A program made the translations under genes and the position numbers. 64,000 nucleotides of DNA from a bacterium (lineage in GTDB: Bacteria; Planctomycetota; UBA1135; UBA2386). Of the stretch, positions 1 to 8,863 are shown in pieces. The stretch spans positions 124,001-188,000 of the forward strand of contig JAUILN010000016.1 of the NCBI GenBank assembly GCA_030432695.1, given 5' to 3'. Below the pieces are notes generated by a model, which worked only from the letters and a program-made list of their open reading frames with translations, did not search any database and was not told the DNA's origin. The stretch's first letter is position 1. Every line of letters starts with the position of its first letter.

Positions 1-2
1 CG

Positions 3-2069
3 ACCACGGGAACGGAGTTCCTCGCGGCGTTCGGTGAGCGGGCACCGCGCGCCATCTCGATGGAGCTGCGCCTCGCGTCGGTGGGCCGGGGCGCGCAGCG
101 GCTGCCGGTCCGTGCCCCGCACGCCGAGCCGACCGTGGTCGAGTCCGCCGGCGAGGCTCCCCACGTCGAGTTCGTCCACGAGGGTGGGATCCGCGAGCGC
201 TACCACTGCCGGAACGAGGGGATGGAGTTCAGCGTCCTGCTCGAACGCCCGGTCGGAGGAACTGGCGATCTGCACGTCCGCATGGACCTCGACACGGAGC
301 TGGTGGTGCCGGAGGGTCGGCACGAGGCGGGGATCCGGTTGGGTGCGGGGGCCCTCGGAGCCATCACGGTCGGCGGCGTCGTCGGGATCGACGCGGACGG
401 GCGGCGATGCGAGGGATGGATCGAATCGGGGAACGGAAGGCTGGACCTGGTGCTCCCCGCGCCCTTCGTGGGCTCGGCGCGTTGGCCGCTGCTCGTCGAT
501 CCCCTGGTGGGTGTCGAGTTCGCGCTCGGGACCGGTCCCGCCACCTCCGATCCGGACCTGGCCTACGACCCCGCGACGGATACCTACCTGCTGGTCTACA
601 CGCGAACCCGGTCGGCCAGCTCCCAGGAGCTGTTCCTGCAGCGGCTCCACGGCGATGGGTCTCCCAACCGTGGGCCAACCTTGGTCACGAGGGCGCGGAC
701 GGTGCGCGGCAAGGTGGCGTTCATCGCTCGTCACGGGACCTTCGTCATCGGTGCGTTGGCGGATCACTCGGGCGGACCAACGGGCGAGCTCTTGGCGGCG
801 GTCTTCGATCCGCGGGGAGGAGGACTCAGCTACCGCTACCCCGTCTCGGGCCAGGCCGACCTCGGGGCCGGTTTCGACGTCGCGGGGATCCTGGGTACCG
901 AGGAGGACGATGCGCTGTTCGTCTACTACTCGGCTACTGCGGGCGCGGTGCGGGCGTTCCAGTTCCAGGGGGTGACCCAGTCGCCGACCCCCTTCGACTT
1001 CACGACGATCCACACGACCCCGACCGCGCCCGGATCGCTGGCCATCACCCGCCAGGTCCAGCCGCGCAGCCTCTACGCAATCGCCTGGACCGGAGAGGAC
1101 GCCGCGGGTCACCACGTGATGGCGACGGTCTGCGACACCGAGCTGACCTCCCACTCGCAGGTGCTCCGCCTCGACGGCGGCGGTCACCAACTCCACGACG
1201 TCGCGATCGCCGCCTCCGACGACGGCTTCCTGCTGGTGCATGCGCGCCGCGAAGCCCCCGGAGTGGCCGGTGACTCGGACATCTACGCGCACCACCTGTC
1301 GCTGTGGGCCGGAGCACTGTCGTCGCGCTTCGGCAGCTTCCCGATCGAGAACGACGCCGGCGACGACGAATCGGACCCGGCGGTGGCCTGGCTCGGGGAA
1401 GGGCACTACGTCGTCGCCTGGCGCGACGTGCTGGTGCCCGGCTACGACGTCGCCGAGATCGCCACGCTGAACGTCCTCGATGACGAGCCACGGCGTTGTG
1501 GTCGGGAGCACAGCGCCCTGGTCTCGACCCTCGCCTCGTCGCGGAATCCGAGCTTCGCTTCGAATCGTGCGACCGGCGGGAGTACGCCGCGCGCCCTGCT
1601 GCTCTGGGACTCCGAGGACGTCGTGTCCGGGGATCGTTCCAATTACGGAGTGTTCGTCGAGCGCATGGGCGCCGGCGGGCCCGTGAACGATCTCGGCGGC
1701 GGTTGCGGCCTGTCGGGCGTGGCCGGCACCAACGGACCATTCGCATTCGGCAACCGCGACTTCGCCTTCACCCTGACGGGTGCGAATGGCGGGACGCTGA
1801 CGGTGGCGGCCTGCCGGATCGGCTACGGGATCTCGCCGAGCTTCTTCCATTGCGGTCCCGGTTGCGCGTTGCTCGACGGAGTCACCTCCCTCTACGCGAA
1901 CGTCGATGCGAGCGGGAACGCCGAGGTCCCGATTCCTGTGACCTGCAACGGGGCGTTGTTCGGAGTCGCGGTGAACGCCCAGTTCGCGATCCTCACGCCG
2001 AACGCGAATCCGTGCGGCATCGCGCCGGTCTCGCTCTCGAACACCTTGCAGGCGTTCATCGGCGATTGA
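3..2069 (+). CDS. Large exported repeat protein, 5' end outside window
   Basis: The frame is open to the left edge, so the start lies upstream. By alignment with the paralogs at 26541 and 28733, roughly 75 N-terminal residues including the signal peptide are missing. It shares their order of motifs: a jelly-roll-like first third with a 'VVGIDADGRR' block and a 'PLLVDPLVG' turn, then repeated beta-strand units of the type 'DPDLAYDPATDTYLLVYTR' and 'ESDPAVAWLGEGHYVVAW', then a Gly/Cys-rich C-terminal module starting 'DLGGGCGLSG'. The repeats look like blades of a propeller. That C-terminal module recurs on several exported proteins in this window and is probably a sorting or surface domain (inference). 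No catalytic motif is visible. The only internal methionine near the edge (position 60) falls inside the conserved region and is not the real start. Confidence 0.75.
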   Translation, partial: TTGTEFLAAFGERAPRAISMELRLASVGRGAQRLPVRAPHAEPTVVESAGEAPHVEFVHEGGIRERYHCRNEGMEFSVLLERPVGGTGDLHVRMDLDTELVVPEGRHEAGIRLGAGALGAITVGGVVGIDADGRRCEGWIESGNGRLDLVLPAPFVGSARWPLLVDPLVGVEFALGTGPATSDPDLAYDPATDTYLLVYTRTRSASSQELFLQRLHGDGSPNRGPTLVTRARTVRGKVAFIARHGTFVIGALADHSGGPTGELLAAVFDPRGGGLSYRYPVSGQADLGAGFDVAGILGTEEDDALFVYYSATAGAVRAFQFQGVTQSPTPFDFTTIHTTPTAPGSLAITRQVQPRSLYAIAWTGEDAAGHHVMATVCDTELTSHSQVLRLDGGGHQLHDVAIAASDDGFLLVHARREAPGVAGDSDIYAHHLSLWAGALSSRFGSFPIENDAGDDESDPAVAWLGEGHYVVAWRDVLVPGYDVAEIATLNVLDDEPRRCGREHSALVSTLASSRNPSFASNRATGGSTPRALLLWDSEDVVSGDRSNYGVFVERMGAGGPVNDLGGGCGLSGVAGTNGPFAFGNRDFAFTLTGANGGTLTVAACRIGYGISPSFFHCGPGCALLDGVTSLYANVDASGNAEVPIPVTCNGALFGVAVNAQFAILTPNANPCGIAPVSLSNTLQAFIGD

Positions 2070-2075
2070 TCCGGG

Positions 2076-2096
2076 CGCCGATCGCGGCGATCGGCG
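2076..2096 (+). terminator. Hairpin after exported repeat protein
   Basis: A perfect 9-bp inverted repeat (CGCCGATCG / CGATCGGCG) with a 3-nt loop lies 6 bases after the stop at 2069. There is no clear T-tract. It sits between converging genes and could serve both. Confidence 0.5.
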
Positions 2097-2151
2097 AGAA
2101 GGCGTCCAGGCCGAGGCTGATCGGCTCGCCGGAGTCACGGCCCAGGTTGTT

Positions 2152-2698
2152 TCAGTCGGCCGGTTTCTTGATGCCGTCCTGCGGCCGCGCGTAGGCCAGC
2201 AGCAGGCCGGGGTAGCGGAGCGCCGCTCCCATGCCGTCGGTCAGGTCGGTCGGCAGGTTGGTCGGGTCGATCGCCGTGTCCTCGCTCATCAGGCGGAACT
2301 CATCGGTGACGTCGTTGGTCTTGCCGTCGACCGGGGCCGAGACCATCTCGTAGGAGATGTCGCGCTGGCCGTCGGGCAACAGCAGGTTGTTCGGCGTCGA
2401 GTTCGGCATGACGTGGTAGCCCCCGATGATCTCCACCGGGTGGCACATCGTGCACAGCCAGTTGTCGGTCACCGCGCCGCCGCGGTGCATGCCAGTCGCA
2501 TTGTCGCCGAACACGTTGTGGCAACCGCCACAGGCCTGCATGTTCGGGGACTCGCTCCAGTTGCCACCGTCCGGGATGTCCTCGTCGTCGGCGTTGTGGC
2601 ACTGCACGCAGTACTCGACCGCGTAGCGACGACCGTGGAAGACCAGCGCGTCGTGACACTCGTTGCAGGTCGCGGTCGACACGATGTCACGGGTCGCG
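2152..2698 (-). pseudogene. Multiheme cytochrome c (OmcA/MtrC-like), 5' truncated
   Basis: This is the C-terminal part of an outer-membrane type multiheme cytochrome c. Four CXXCH heme-binding motifs are visible in order (CNECH, CVQCH, CGGCH, CTMCH), followed by a 'YHVMPNSTPNN' segment and a non-heme tail ending in 'GIKKPAD'. The motif spacing resembles the C-terminal half of OmcA/MtrC-family decaheme cytochromes. The reading frame runs straight into the IS91 border at 2699, and the upstream codons are transposon sequence, so at least half the protein, including the signal peptide, is gone. The family would act in electron transfer at the cell surface; this copy is unlikely to be exported or functional. 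Confidence 0.7.
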
Positions 2699-2839
2699 GC
2701 GCGTAGGAAACATGACGGGGGTTCTGGAGCCGAGCCACTCCAACCCGATCCACCCCGAACCCCACTGGCTCCCCCACCAGCCCCTCGCTCGGCCCCCTCT
2801 TCTGGCCTCATCGCGGAACTCCGCCTGAACCTAGACGCG
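2699..2839 (-). mobile_element. IS91-type element, terminal remnant only
   Basis: It begins with the border GCGCGTAGGA (2699-2708) and continues with the same non-coding terminal sequence found at 7390, 21208 and 32179, including 'GGGGGTTCTGGAGC' and 'CCCGATCCACCCCGAA'. No transposase codons remain: after about 140 bp the sequence switches to the sigma-54 activator remnant. Orientation is inferred from the complete copy at 32179, where this end lies downstream of the transposase gene. Confidence 0.75.
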
Positions 2840-3282
2840 CCGAGCGGCCGTCGATCCGCGTGAACTACGCCGCGATCCCCCGCGAGCTGTCCGAGAGCGA
2901 GTTCTTCGGCCACGCCACGGGCTCGTTCACCGGCGCGCTGCGCCAGCGCGGTTCCGACATCGCGCTGCTGGCCGAGCAGTTCCTCCGCGACGCGGTTCGT
3001 CGCATCGGCCACCGACCTCCCCGGATCACCAAAGCCGTGGCGCGCCAACTCGAGTCCTACCCCTGGCCCGGCAACGTGCGCGAGCCCCAGCACGTCCTCG
3101 AGCGCGCCGCGCTGATGTCGCCGAGCCGTGTGCTCGAGCTCGAGATCGACAACCTCCGCGCGGCGCTCGAGCAGGCCTGTGGCAAGGTCTACGGCGCGGG
3201 CGGCGCCGCCGAACTCCTCGGCATGAAGCCGACCACCCTGGCCTCGCGCCTCGAGGCGCTGAAGATCAAGCCGTTGCGCTGA
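2840..3282 (+). pseudogene. Sigma-54-dependent activator with central deletion
   Basis: Remnant of an NtrC-family activator. It starts inside the AAA+ domain ('RVNYAAIPRELSESEFFGH', then the sigma-54 contact loop 'GSFTGA'), but jumps from 'ALRQR' directly to 'GSDIALLAEQF'. In family members about 90 residues lie between these points, carrying Walker B, sensor I and the arginine fingers; all are missing. The rest is good: the 'YPWPGNVRE' block and an intact Fis-type helix-turn-helix at the C-terminus ('GGAAELLGMKPTTLASRL'). The 5' end is cut at the IS91 remnant near 2840, so the Walker A region and receiver domain are also lost. It cannot hydrolyse ATP; at most it makes a short DNA-binding protein from the GTG at 2860. 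Confidence 0.8.
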
Positions 3283-3308
3283 CGGCTACAGCCGGTTCCA
3301 GGCACTCG

Positions 3309-5003
3309 GTGTCGCAGATACGCTGGAACAGGTTCGAGGGAGTTTGCCGCCCGACGGAGCTCGTGCGCTTATGGCACGAGGCTGCAATGTGCCTTGGAGA
3401 GCAGAAACGGGATCGAGACGCCATGGAACGCCCACCGTACGACGGGAGTGCACCGGCTCCCCGCGTCGTGAACATCGAGACCACCAAGTACTGCAATCTC
3501 CGCTGCAGGATGTGCATCCAGTTCCTCAGCGGCTCGACGGTCAAAGGGCCGCACATGGCGTTCGATCACTTCGAGGAGATCGCCGACCAGGTGTTCCCGT
3601 TCGTCGATGTCTGGCAGCCCAGCGTTGCGGGCGAGCCGATCCTGACGCCCCGGTTCGGAGACATGCTCGACCTCGGCCATGCCTGGGGGCTGGGTCTCGA
3701 CATGACAACCAATGGCACGCTCCAGCAGGGGGCGGCGATGGACCGGGTCGTTCGAGATCTACGACAGGTCCAATTCTCTTTCGATGCGCCGACCAAGGCG
3801 TCCTTCGAACAGATTCGGGTGGGAGCGACCTTCGAGAAGGTCGTGGCGAACATCCTCGCGCTGCAGTCACTGTGCGAGCAGCAGCGGTCGGAAGATCGGC
3901 CCATGGTGGAGCTGAGTGTCACCTTGATGCAGAGCAATGTTTGCGAGCTGCCGGATCTGGTGGACTTCGCTGCGGAGACCCTGCGAGTCGACGCCGTGCA
4001 GGTCATGCACGTGTTTCCGGCCAATGAGGACGTTCGGAGGGAATCCCTCGTGAGTTGCCCTGAGCTTGCCGCGAGCAAGATCCGGGAGGCGGAGCGACGG
4101 GCCGTCCGACACGGCCTGGGGTTCGTCGTGTATCCACTCGCTCCGGCCTTGGTGGCGACGGTCCGAGGGAGCGGGGAGCGGGCACGGCTCACCGCGGATG
4201 CCGGGGACCACTTCGACGGTCTCGGCGAGATACGGCACGACTCCCGGAGGCAAGCACGGCTCCCGCGACGGACTCCGAAAGCGGAGGCGCGCCGTGCCGA
4301 CCGGGCGGCGTCCTCGTCTCTACCGCGGCGATCGCGTGGATCCGGTCGGACCGACTTGCCCCGGTCCATTCCCTACTGTCCGCAGCTGTGGCGCCGGGCC
4401 TACGTGCATCTGGACAACTCCGTCCTGCCATGCTGCATGCCGGGTGCTCCGACACTCGGCTACTTGCACGACCAGCCGTTCGAGGAGTTGTGGAACAACC
4501 GCGCGTACCGGGCGATGCGTCAGCGGCTTCTCGGAGGTGATCCGGTGCCGGTCTGCCGCGGTTGCCAGTGGCTGCAGACGACCGAGGACCCAGGGATCAT
4601 CGCCGAGGTCCTCGCGGACATGGCGCAGACCACGGACTGGATACCGCTTCCGGACTGTCTGCTTGCCGGGTCGTCCGGGGCGTTGCCAACTCGCACGGAT
4701 GCGGCACCGACTCTGGCCTGGGATCCCATTGCGGAGGCCATGGCGTACCGGATCGAGTTCTCGTTGGATCGGTTCTACAACCTGGATCATTCGGCGCCGG
4801 GCTTGAGTCCGGACGGCCCGTTCCGCTACGAAGTTCCAGAAGACCTCTGGAGGATGGCGCCCGCGCATCGCGGCGTTTTCTGGCGCGTCATGGCTCGGCT
4901 GCCGGGCTCGGAGGACCGCGTCGTGAAGCAGGGGCTCCTGCCTCCCGAGGTTGCCATGGATGGCGTCGCTTCTGCGGGGACCAGTGTCGGGCACGAGGCC
5001 TAG
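3309..5003 (+). CDS. Radical SAM/SPASM domain protein
   Basis: The [4Fe-4S] cluster motif CNLRCRMC (C62, C66, C69 from the GTG start) follows 'VVNIETTKY', the usual first strand of radical SAM enzymes. 'MTTNGT' and 'SFDAPTKASFEQIR' match later barrel strands. A SPASM-type cysteine cluster follows around residues 355-425 (CPQLW, 'VLPCCMPG', 'CRGCQW') with the typical 'PFEELWNNRAYRAMR' helix. SPASM enzymes usually modify peptides or enzymes or reshape carbohydrates; the substrate is unknown. About 60 Arg/Ala-rich residues between barrel and SPASM look like a disordered insertion or compensated frameshifts. ATG starts at 3387 (with GAGG upstream) and 3423 are as likely as GTG 3309. The TAG stop is completed by the first base of the IS630 element; without the element the same TAG would be read. 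Confidence 0.75.
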   Translation: MSQIRWNRFEGVCRPTELVRLWHEAAMCLGEQKRDRDAMERPPYDGSAPAPRVVNIETTKYCNLRCRMCIQFLSGSTVKGPHMAFDHFEEIADQVFPFVDVWQPSVAGEPILTPRFGDMLDLGHAWGLGLDMTTNGTLQQGAAMDRVVRDLRQVQFSFDAPTKASFEQIRVGATFEKVVANILALQSLCEQQRSEDRPMVELSVTLMQSNVCELPDLVDFAAETLRVDAVQVMHVFPANEDVRRESLVSCPELAASKIREAERRAVRHGLGFVVYPLAPALVATVRGSGERARLTADAGDHFDGLGEIRHDSRRQARLPRRTPKAEARRADRAASSSLPRRSRGSGRTDLPRSIPYCPQLWRRAYVHLDNSVLPCCMPGAPTLGYLHDQPFEELWNNRAYRAMRQRLLGGDPVPVCRGCQWLQTTEDPGIIAEVLADMAQTTDWIPLPDCLLAGSSGALPTRTDAAPTLAWDPIAEAMAYRIEFSLDRFYNLDHSAPGLSPDGPFRYEVPEDLWRMAPAHRGVFWRVMARLPGSEDRVVKQGLLPPEVAMDGVASAGTSVGHEA

Positions 5004-6217
5004 TGGTCTGTCGCACAAGTTCGCGCCAAAAGTTTGGCCGGTTTGGAGGCCTAGTTCGTACCACGTAGCATGGCGAACACGGGACGGCCGATGGCGGCTC
5101 TGACGTTGACCGACGAGGAGCGCGAAACTCTCCAGGGGTTCGTACGGCGCCGCAAGACGCATGCTGCGCTGAGCCAGCGAGCGAAGATCGTGCTTCGATG
5201 TGCGGACGGCATGGCCAACGTCGATGTAGCAGAGGCACTCGGGGTCACCAACCACACGGTTGGCAGGTGGCGCAAGCGCTTCATCGAACGACGCCTCGAG
5301 GGCCTACTCGACGAACCTCGAGTAGGACGCCCTCGCACAGTCGAAGACGAGGATGTCGTTCGAACGATCGACGCCACTCTGCATGACGACCCGGACGGAA
5401 GAACCCACTGGTCTACACGCTCGCTGAGTGACCACCTCGGCCTGTCGAAGGATGCAGTCGCGAGGATCTGGAGAGCGTTCGGGCTCCGGCCGCATCGATC
5501 AGAGTCGTTCTCTCTGTCGAAGGACCCTCAGTTCGTCGAGAAGGTCCGTGACATCGTGGGGCTCTACATGTGCCCTCCGACCAACGCGGTCGTGCTCTGT
5601 GTCGACGAGAAGTCGCAGATGCAGGCGCTAAACCGCACTCAGCGCATGCTTCCGTTGACGCCGGGTGAAGTCGAGCGACGCACGTGCACCTATGAACGCA
5701 ACGGCACGACCACACTCTTCGCCGCGCTCGAAGTCGCTACAGGGAAGGTGATCGGCGACACGTTTCGCAGGCACAGATCCAAGGAGTTCTGCGCCTTCCT
5801 GAACCAAGTTGATCGAGACGTTCCCGAAGAACTCGACGTCCATCTCGTGCTGGACAACCTCGCGACGCACAAGACCGAACAAGTTCACAACTGGCTGGTC
5901 CATCACCCGCGCTTCCACCTCCACTTCACTCCGACCTACTCGTCTTGGCTCAACCTCGTGGAGCGCTTCTTCTCAATCGTCGAACGGCGCGTGACCCAGC
6001 GGGGAGTCCATCGATCGGTGGCTGAACTAGAACGCGACATTCGCGAGTGCCTGGAAGCGCACAACAAGGACCCGAAGCCTTTCGTGTGGACCAAGACAGC
6101 CGACGAGATCCTCGAGAATCTCAAGCGATACTGTGAGCGAGCTTCAGCGGTCCGCGCCGAGAAGGACCGCCGCCGAAAGAAGGAAAACTCATGACGCGAA
6201 CTCTTGCGACAGACCAC
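5003..6217 (+). mobile_element. IS630-family insertion sequence, complete
   Basis: 1215 bp bounded by 25-bp imperfect inverted repeats that match at 22 positions (left 5003-5027 starting GTGGTCTGTCGCACAAG; right 6193-6217, reverse complement starting GTGGTCTGTCGCAAGAG). It is flanked by TA on both sides (5001-5002 and 6218-6219), the TA target duplication typical of IS630/Tc1-mariner elements. One full-length transposase gene fills it. It appears recent and intact. Confidence 0.93.
5070..6194 (+). CDS. IS630 family transposase
   Basis: 374 residues, normal for the family. The N-terminal helix-turn-helix region ('VAEALGVTNHTVGRWRKRF', about residues 50-72) binds the inverted repeats; a second HTH-like part covers about 100-140. 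The DDE catalytic triad is complete: D179 in 'VVLCVDEKSQ', D262 in 'HLVLDNLATHK' and E298 in 'SSWLNLVERFFS'. The ATG lies 67 bp inside the left end and the TGA (6192-6194) overlaps the right inverted repeat. No frameshift is needed, unlike some IS630 members. Probably active. Confidence 0.93.
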   Translation: MANTGRPMAALTLTDEERETLQGFVRRRKTHAALSQRAKIVLRCADGMANVDVAEALGVTNHTVGRWRKRFIERRLEGLLDEPRVGRPRTVEDEDVVRTIDATLHDDPDGRTHWSTRSLSDHLGLSKDAVARIWRAFGLRPHRSESFSLSKDPQFVEKVRDIVGLYMCPPTNAVVLCVDEKSQMQALNRTQRMLPLTPGEVERRTCTYERNGTTTLFAALEVATGKVIGDTFRRHRSKEFCAFLNQVDRDVPEELDVHLVLDNLATHKTEQVHNWLVHHPRFHLHFTPTYSSWLNLVERFFSIVERRVTQRGVHRSVAELERDIRECLEAHNKDPKPFVWTKTADEILENLKRYCERASAVRAEKDRRRKKENS

Positions 6218-6232
6218 TAGGAACTCTGCAGA

Positions 6233-6357
6233 TCAGCGGGTGCGCAGGCCGATCGCCAGGCCGAAGAGCTGCTCGACGCCGCCGCTGGAGTTGCCACGGA
6301 TGCCGTAGATCCGGGCCACGCCGTTCTTGCCGGGCAGCGTGTGCGTCGCGCCAACCA
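6233..6357 (-). pseudogene. C-terminal scrap of an unrecognised protein
   Basis: The minus-strand frame ends with 'GGVEQLFGLAIGLRTR' and a stop at 6233. It runs upstream without a stop into the IS91 transposase fragment at about 6358, giving a chimeric open frame. The piece is about 40 residues long and I do not recognise its family. It is the sequence that continues past the right end of the IS630 element. Confidence 0.3.
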
Positions 6358-6655
6358 CCGCATCGCTGGGCGGTGGCAGCGGGTAGAACACGACGCGGTC
6401 GGCGCCGGACGACACCGTGAAGACCCCATCCACGAACAGGGCGTGGAAGTGCGGGTTGAGCGGCAGCGCCGAGTCGAAGCGCTGCACCGACACCACTGCG
6501 GCTGGCCGAGCATCCTCGATGCCCTGCCTGCGTGCCTGACGGCGCTGCAGGGCGAAGCACGAGCGCACGAAGATCCGGCAAAGGTCGCCGAGGAGATCCG
6601 GGTCACGGGCCACTGGAAAGCGCAGCTCGAAGGGCAGGCTCAGGAGTTGTTGGAG
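6358..6655 (-). mobile_element. IS91-type transposase, internal fragment
   Basis: About 100 codons of the catalytic core are recognisable: 'LSLPFELRFPVARDPDLL', then 'VVSVQRFDSAL' and the HUH-type block 'NPHFHALFVDGVF'. It ends at 'PLPPPSDA', where the complete copy at 32363 continues 'DLARAATRIF'. Both ends are cut: the 3' side joins the unknown scrap at 6233-6357, the 5' side joins the end of the small exported gene at 6675. It is a dead fragment of the same family as the 32-kb copy. Confidence 0.8.
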
Positions 6656-6674
6656 TCCGCTCGCCGACGCGTCC

Positions 6675-6998
6675 TCACCCGTCGTTGCAGACCACCTCGT
6701 ACTCCCATGGGCCGTAGACCGTTCCATCGGGCGAGATCTCGTGGAATGACAACCGGAACAGCGAGCCGCACGGCGCATCCACGATCCACCACCACTGGGC
6801 GCCCTCGGGAATCCCGCCTACCAACACGGCTTCCCACTCCCCGTCTGCGTTCAGTGCCTCGATGAGGGCGACGACGACGTGTCCGGTGTTGTTCGTGACC
6901 GGGCCGATCACGGTACCCGGTGGGATTTGGATCTGGGCCGCGGCGCTTCCGCAGAGCACCGCGACGAACAGGATCGCGGAGAGGATCTTGCTTCTCAT
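6675..6998 (-). CDS. Small exported protein of unknown function
   Basis: 107 residues beginning MRSKILSAILFVAVLCGSAAA, a clear Sec signal peptide with cleavage likely after the AAA near residue 21. The mature part of about 85 residues is beta-rich, with 'GHVVVALIEAL', 'QWWWIVDAPCGSLFRL' and 'GPWEYEVVCNDG'. The two cysteines could form a disulfide. I chose the ATG at 6998 because upstream codons in the same frame are Arg-rich and non-coding in character. No family was recognised. The gene survives intact between an IS91 fragment on its 3' side and a broken membrane protein upstream. Confidence 0.6.
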   Translation of the reverse strand: MRSKILSAILFVAVLCGSAAAQIQIPPGTVIGPVTNNTGHVVVALIEALNADGEWEAVLVGGIPEGAQWWWIVDAPCGSLFRLSFHEISPDGTVYGPWEYEVVCNDG

Positions 6999-7170
6999 GT
7001 TCGTTCTCCAGTTATTGGGTCCAGACGCGGCGGAACGGACCATCGTTGGCGTCCGGCCGCCCGTGAACCTGGGTGCGAACGGGAAGGAGATCGAACACGG
7101 AATCTCGACGAGATCGCGGTCTCGCTGCCGACGGCGCCTACCACGGACGTGACCGCCCCCACCGTTCGCC

Positions 7171-7389
7171 TCAGACGATCTCTGGCATCGCCATCCACAG
7201 CTTCGCGATGCCATGCAGCCGGGCGATCAGGCCGGACATGACGCCGACGATCATCAACGAGCGACACAGGGTCCTCGACTCTTCGTCGACGAGGGGGCGG
7301 AACAGGGTCGCGAGAGGCCGCGGCCACAGGCGCGCGAACACGCCGAGAACGACCAACCAGGTGCCGGTCGCGGCGATGAGGTAGTGACC
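7171..7389 (-). pseudogene. Membrane protein, N-terminus lost at IS91 border
   Basis: About 73 residues with two hydrophobic segments ('LIAATGTWLVVLGVFARLW' and 'LMIVGVMSGLIARL') separated by a charged loop, ending 'LWMAMPEIV'. The frame runs into IS91 terminal sequence at 7390, so the original start is missing. Family not recognised; it resembles small integral membrane proteins with paired helices. Confidence 0.45.
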
Positions 7390-7933
7390 GCGCGTAGGAA
7401 ACATGACGGGGGTTCTGGAGCCCAGCCACGGCAACCCGATCCACCCCGAATCCGTTCAAATCCCCCACCAGCACCCCGCTCGGCCCCCTCTGCTGGCCCT
7501 TCGCCCGACCCTCAACGCCCCGCAGCCCGCGCCGACAGACCGGTGGCCCGAAGCGACCCCACACCGGCCCCGCTCAGTGCACTCTGATCACTCCGCCCAC
7601 AGGTCCGGCGCCCCCGGCAGCGGACGCGCCGGTGAGTGCGGCGGCAACTCGGCCGGATGCCCCAGGTGCGACAGCACCCGCGTGATCGTCCGTGGATCGG
7701 TGATGAACGTGAGCAGGCGCCGGCGAGTCTCGCAGTGCGGACAGAACATTACGTCCACCCCAAAGCTCCTAAGCGTCAACTCCGCCCACGTCCAGCGACG
7801 CCGCCATTGCGGCTTACGCCGCCGCTTCTCGCCCACCGCCCGGCATAGCCGCCGCTGCCTCGACCGGAACGCGGGACGCTCCCCTCGTCCTCGCGCGGTA
7901 CCGGCACCACCCGCTCGCGGTTCGACGCCGCGG
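7390..7933 (-). mobile_element. IS91-type element, 3'-end fragment
   Basis: It starts with border GCGCGTAGGA (7390-7399), then about 190 bp of terminal sequence, then transposase codons on the minus strand with a stop at 7588. This copy keeps the undisturbed C-terminus: 'SFGVDVMFCPHCETRRRL', then 'LTFITDPRTITRVLSHLG' and 'LPGAPDLWAE'. It therefore gives the ancestral sequence against which the insertions in the 21-kb and 32-kb copies can be read. The fragment ends near 7933, where plus-strand epmA sequence begins. Small frameshifts lie upstream of 'RPAFRSRQRR'. Confidence 0.8.
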
Positions 7934-8640
7934 GCTCCTCGCGGCGGGGTCGAGCCCGATCTACCAGTTCGCCCACGCGTTCCGTGATGGCGAGGTGGGA
8001 AGGCGGCACGCGCTGATGGACGAGGTGGAGTCGTTCGTGCGGGACTTGCTGCCGGCAGCGGGCGACGTGCCGTTCGCTCGGAAGACCTACCGGAAGGTGT
8101 TCCTGGATGCGGCGGAGGTCGACCCGTTCGCGACGTCGGTCGCGGAGATCTGTGCGGTGTGCGAGCGACTCGGTGTGGCGGTGCCGGCGGGCTTCGAGGA
8201 AGGATCTCTCGACGATGCCCTGGACCTCCTGCTCGTGTGGCACGTCGAGCCGCAGCTGGGCGGAGGCGTGCCGCTGTTCGTATATGACTACCCCGCATCG
8301 CAGGCGGCACTGGCGCAGGTGCACGAGGGCCCGGATAGCCACCGCACGGCGCAGCGCTTCGAGTTCTACGTGGAGGGCGTGGAACTGGCCAACGGCTACC
8401 ACGAGCTGTTGGATGCGGCGGAGCAGCGGACGCGGTTCGAACAGGCGAACCGGACGCGGGTCGCGGACGGGCGCGCCGAGCTGCCGATGGACGCGGAACT
8501 ACTCGAGGCGCTGGCGGCAGGGATGCCGGCTTGCGCGGGCGTTGCCCTGGGGTTCGACCGGCTGATGATGCTGGCGACGGGCGCGACGGAAATCGGGGAC
8601 GTGCGGTTCGGCTGGGCGCTCGAGGGCGGCGCACGACTGC
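7934..8640 (+). pseudogene. epmA: EpmA-like (EF-P lysine ligase) remnant, deleted
   Basis: Class II lysyl-tRNA-synthetase-like protein related to EpmA/PoxA/GenX, which attaches beta-lysine to elongation factor P. The frame reads 'LLAAGSSPIYQFAHAFRDGE', then 'VGRRHALMDEVE', with later blocks 'FVYDYPASQAALAQV', 'VEGVELANGYHEL' and motif 3 'GVALGFDRLMMLATGA'. Two lesions are clear. The N-terminal third is missing (cut at the IS91 fragment). An in-frame deletion removes about 17 residues after 'GRRH', where family members have the motif 2 loop 'NPEFTMLEWYR'. The normal C-terminal end is also lost and the frame runs on to 8909 through non-coding sequence. Without motif 2 it cannot adenylate lysine. 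Confidence 0.75.
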
Positions 8641-8863
8641 CGCACGACCTCGAGCAGAGCCCTCGGCCAGCGCCACTGCACACCGTCGCCGGTCGACAGC
8701 TCGCCGACGGACGACAGCTGTCGGAGCGAGGGCAGCCTGGGCGCCGACGCCCCCCGGTGACCGCGGCGGTCAAGACGTTGGCGCGCCCGGTCAAGAGGGC
8801 GCCGAAGCCCCCAGCTAGGTTTCTCGCATCGCAACGACACCCGAGAAACGAGGAGCCCGAAGC

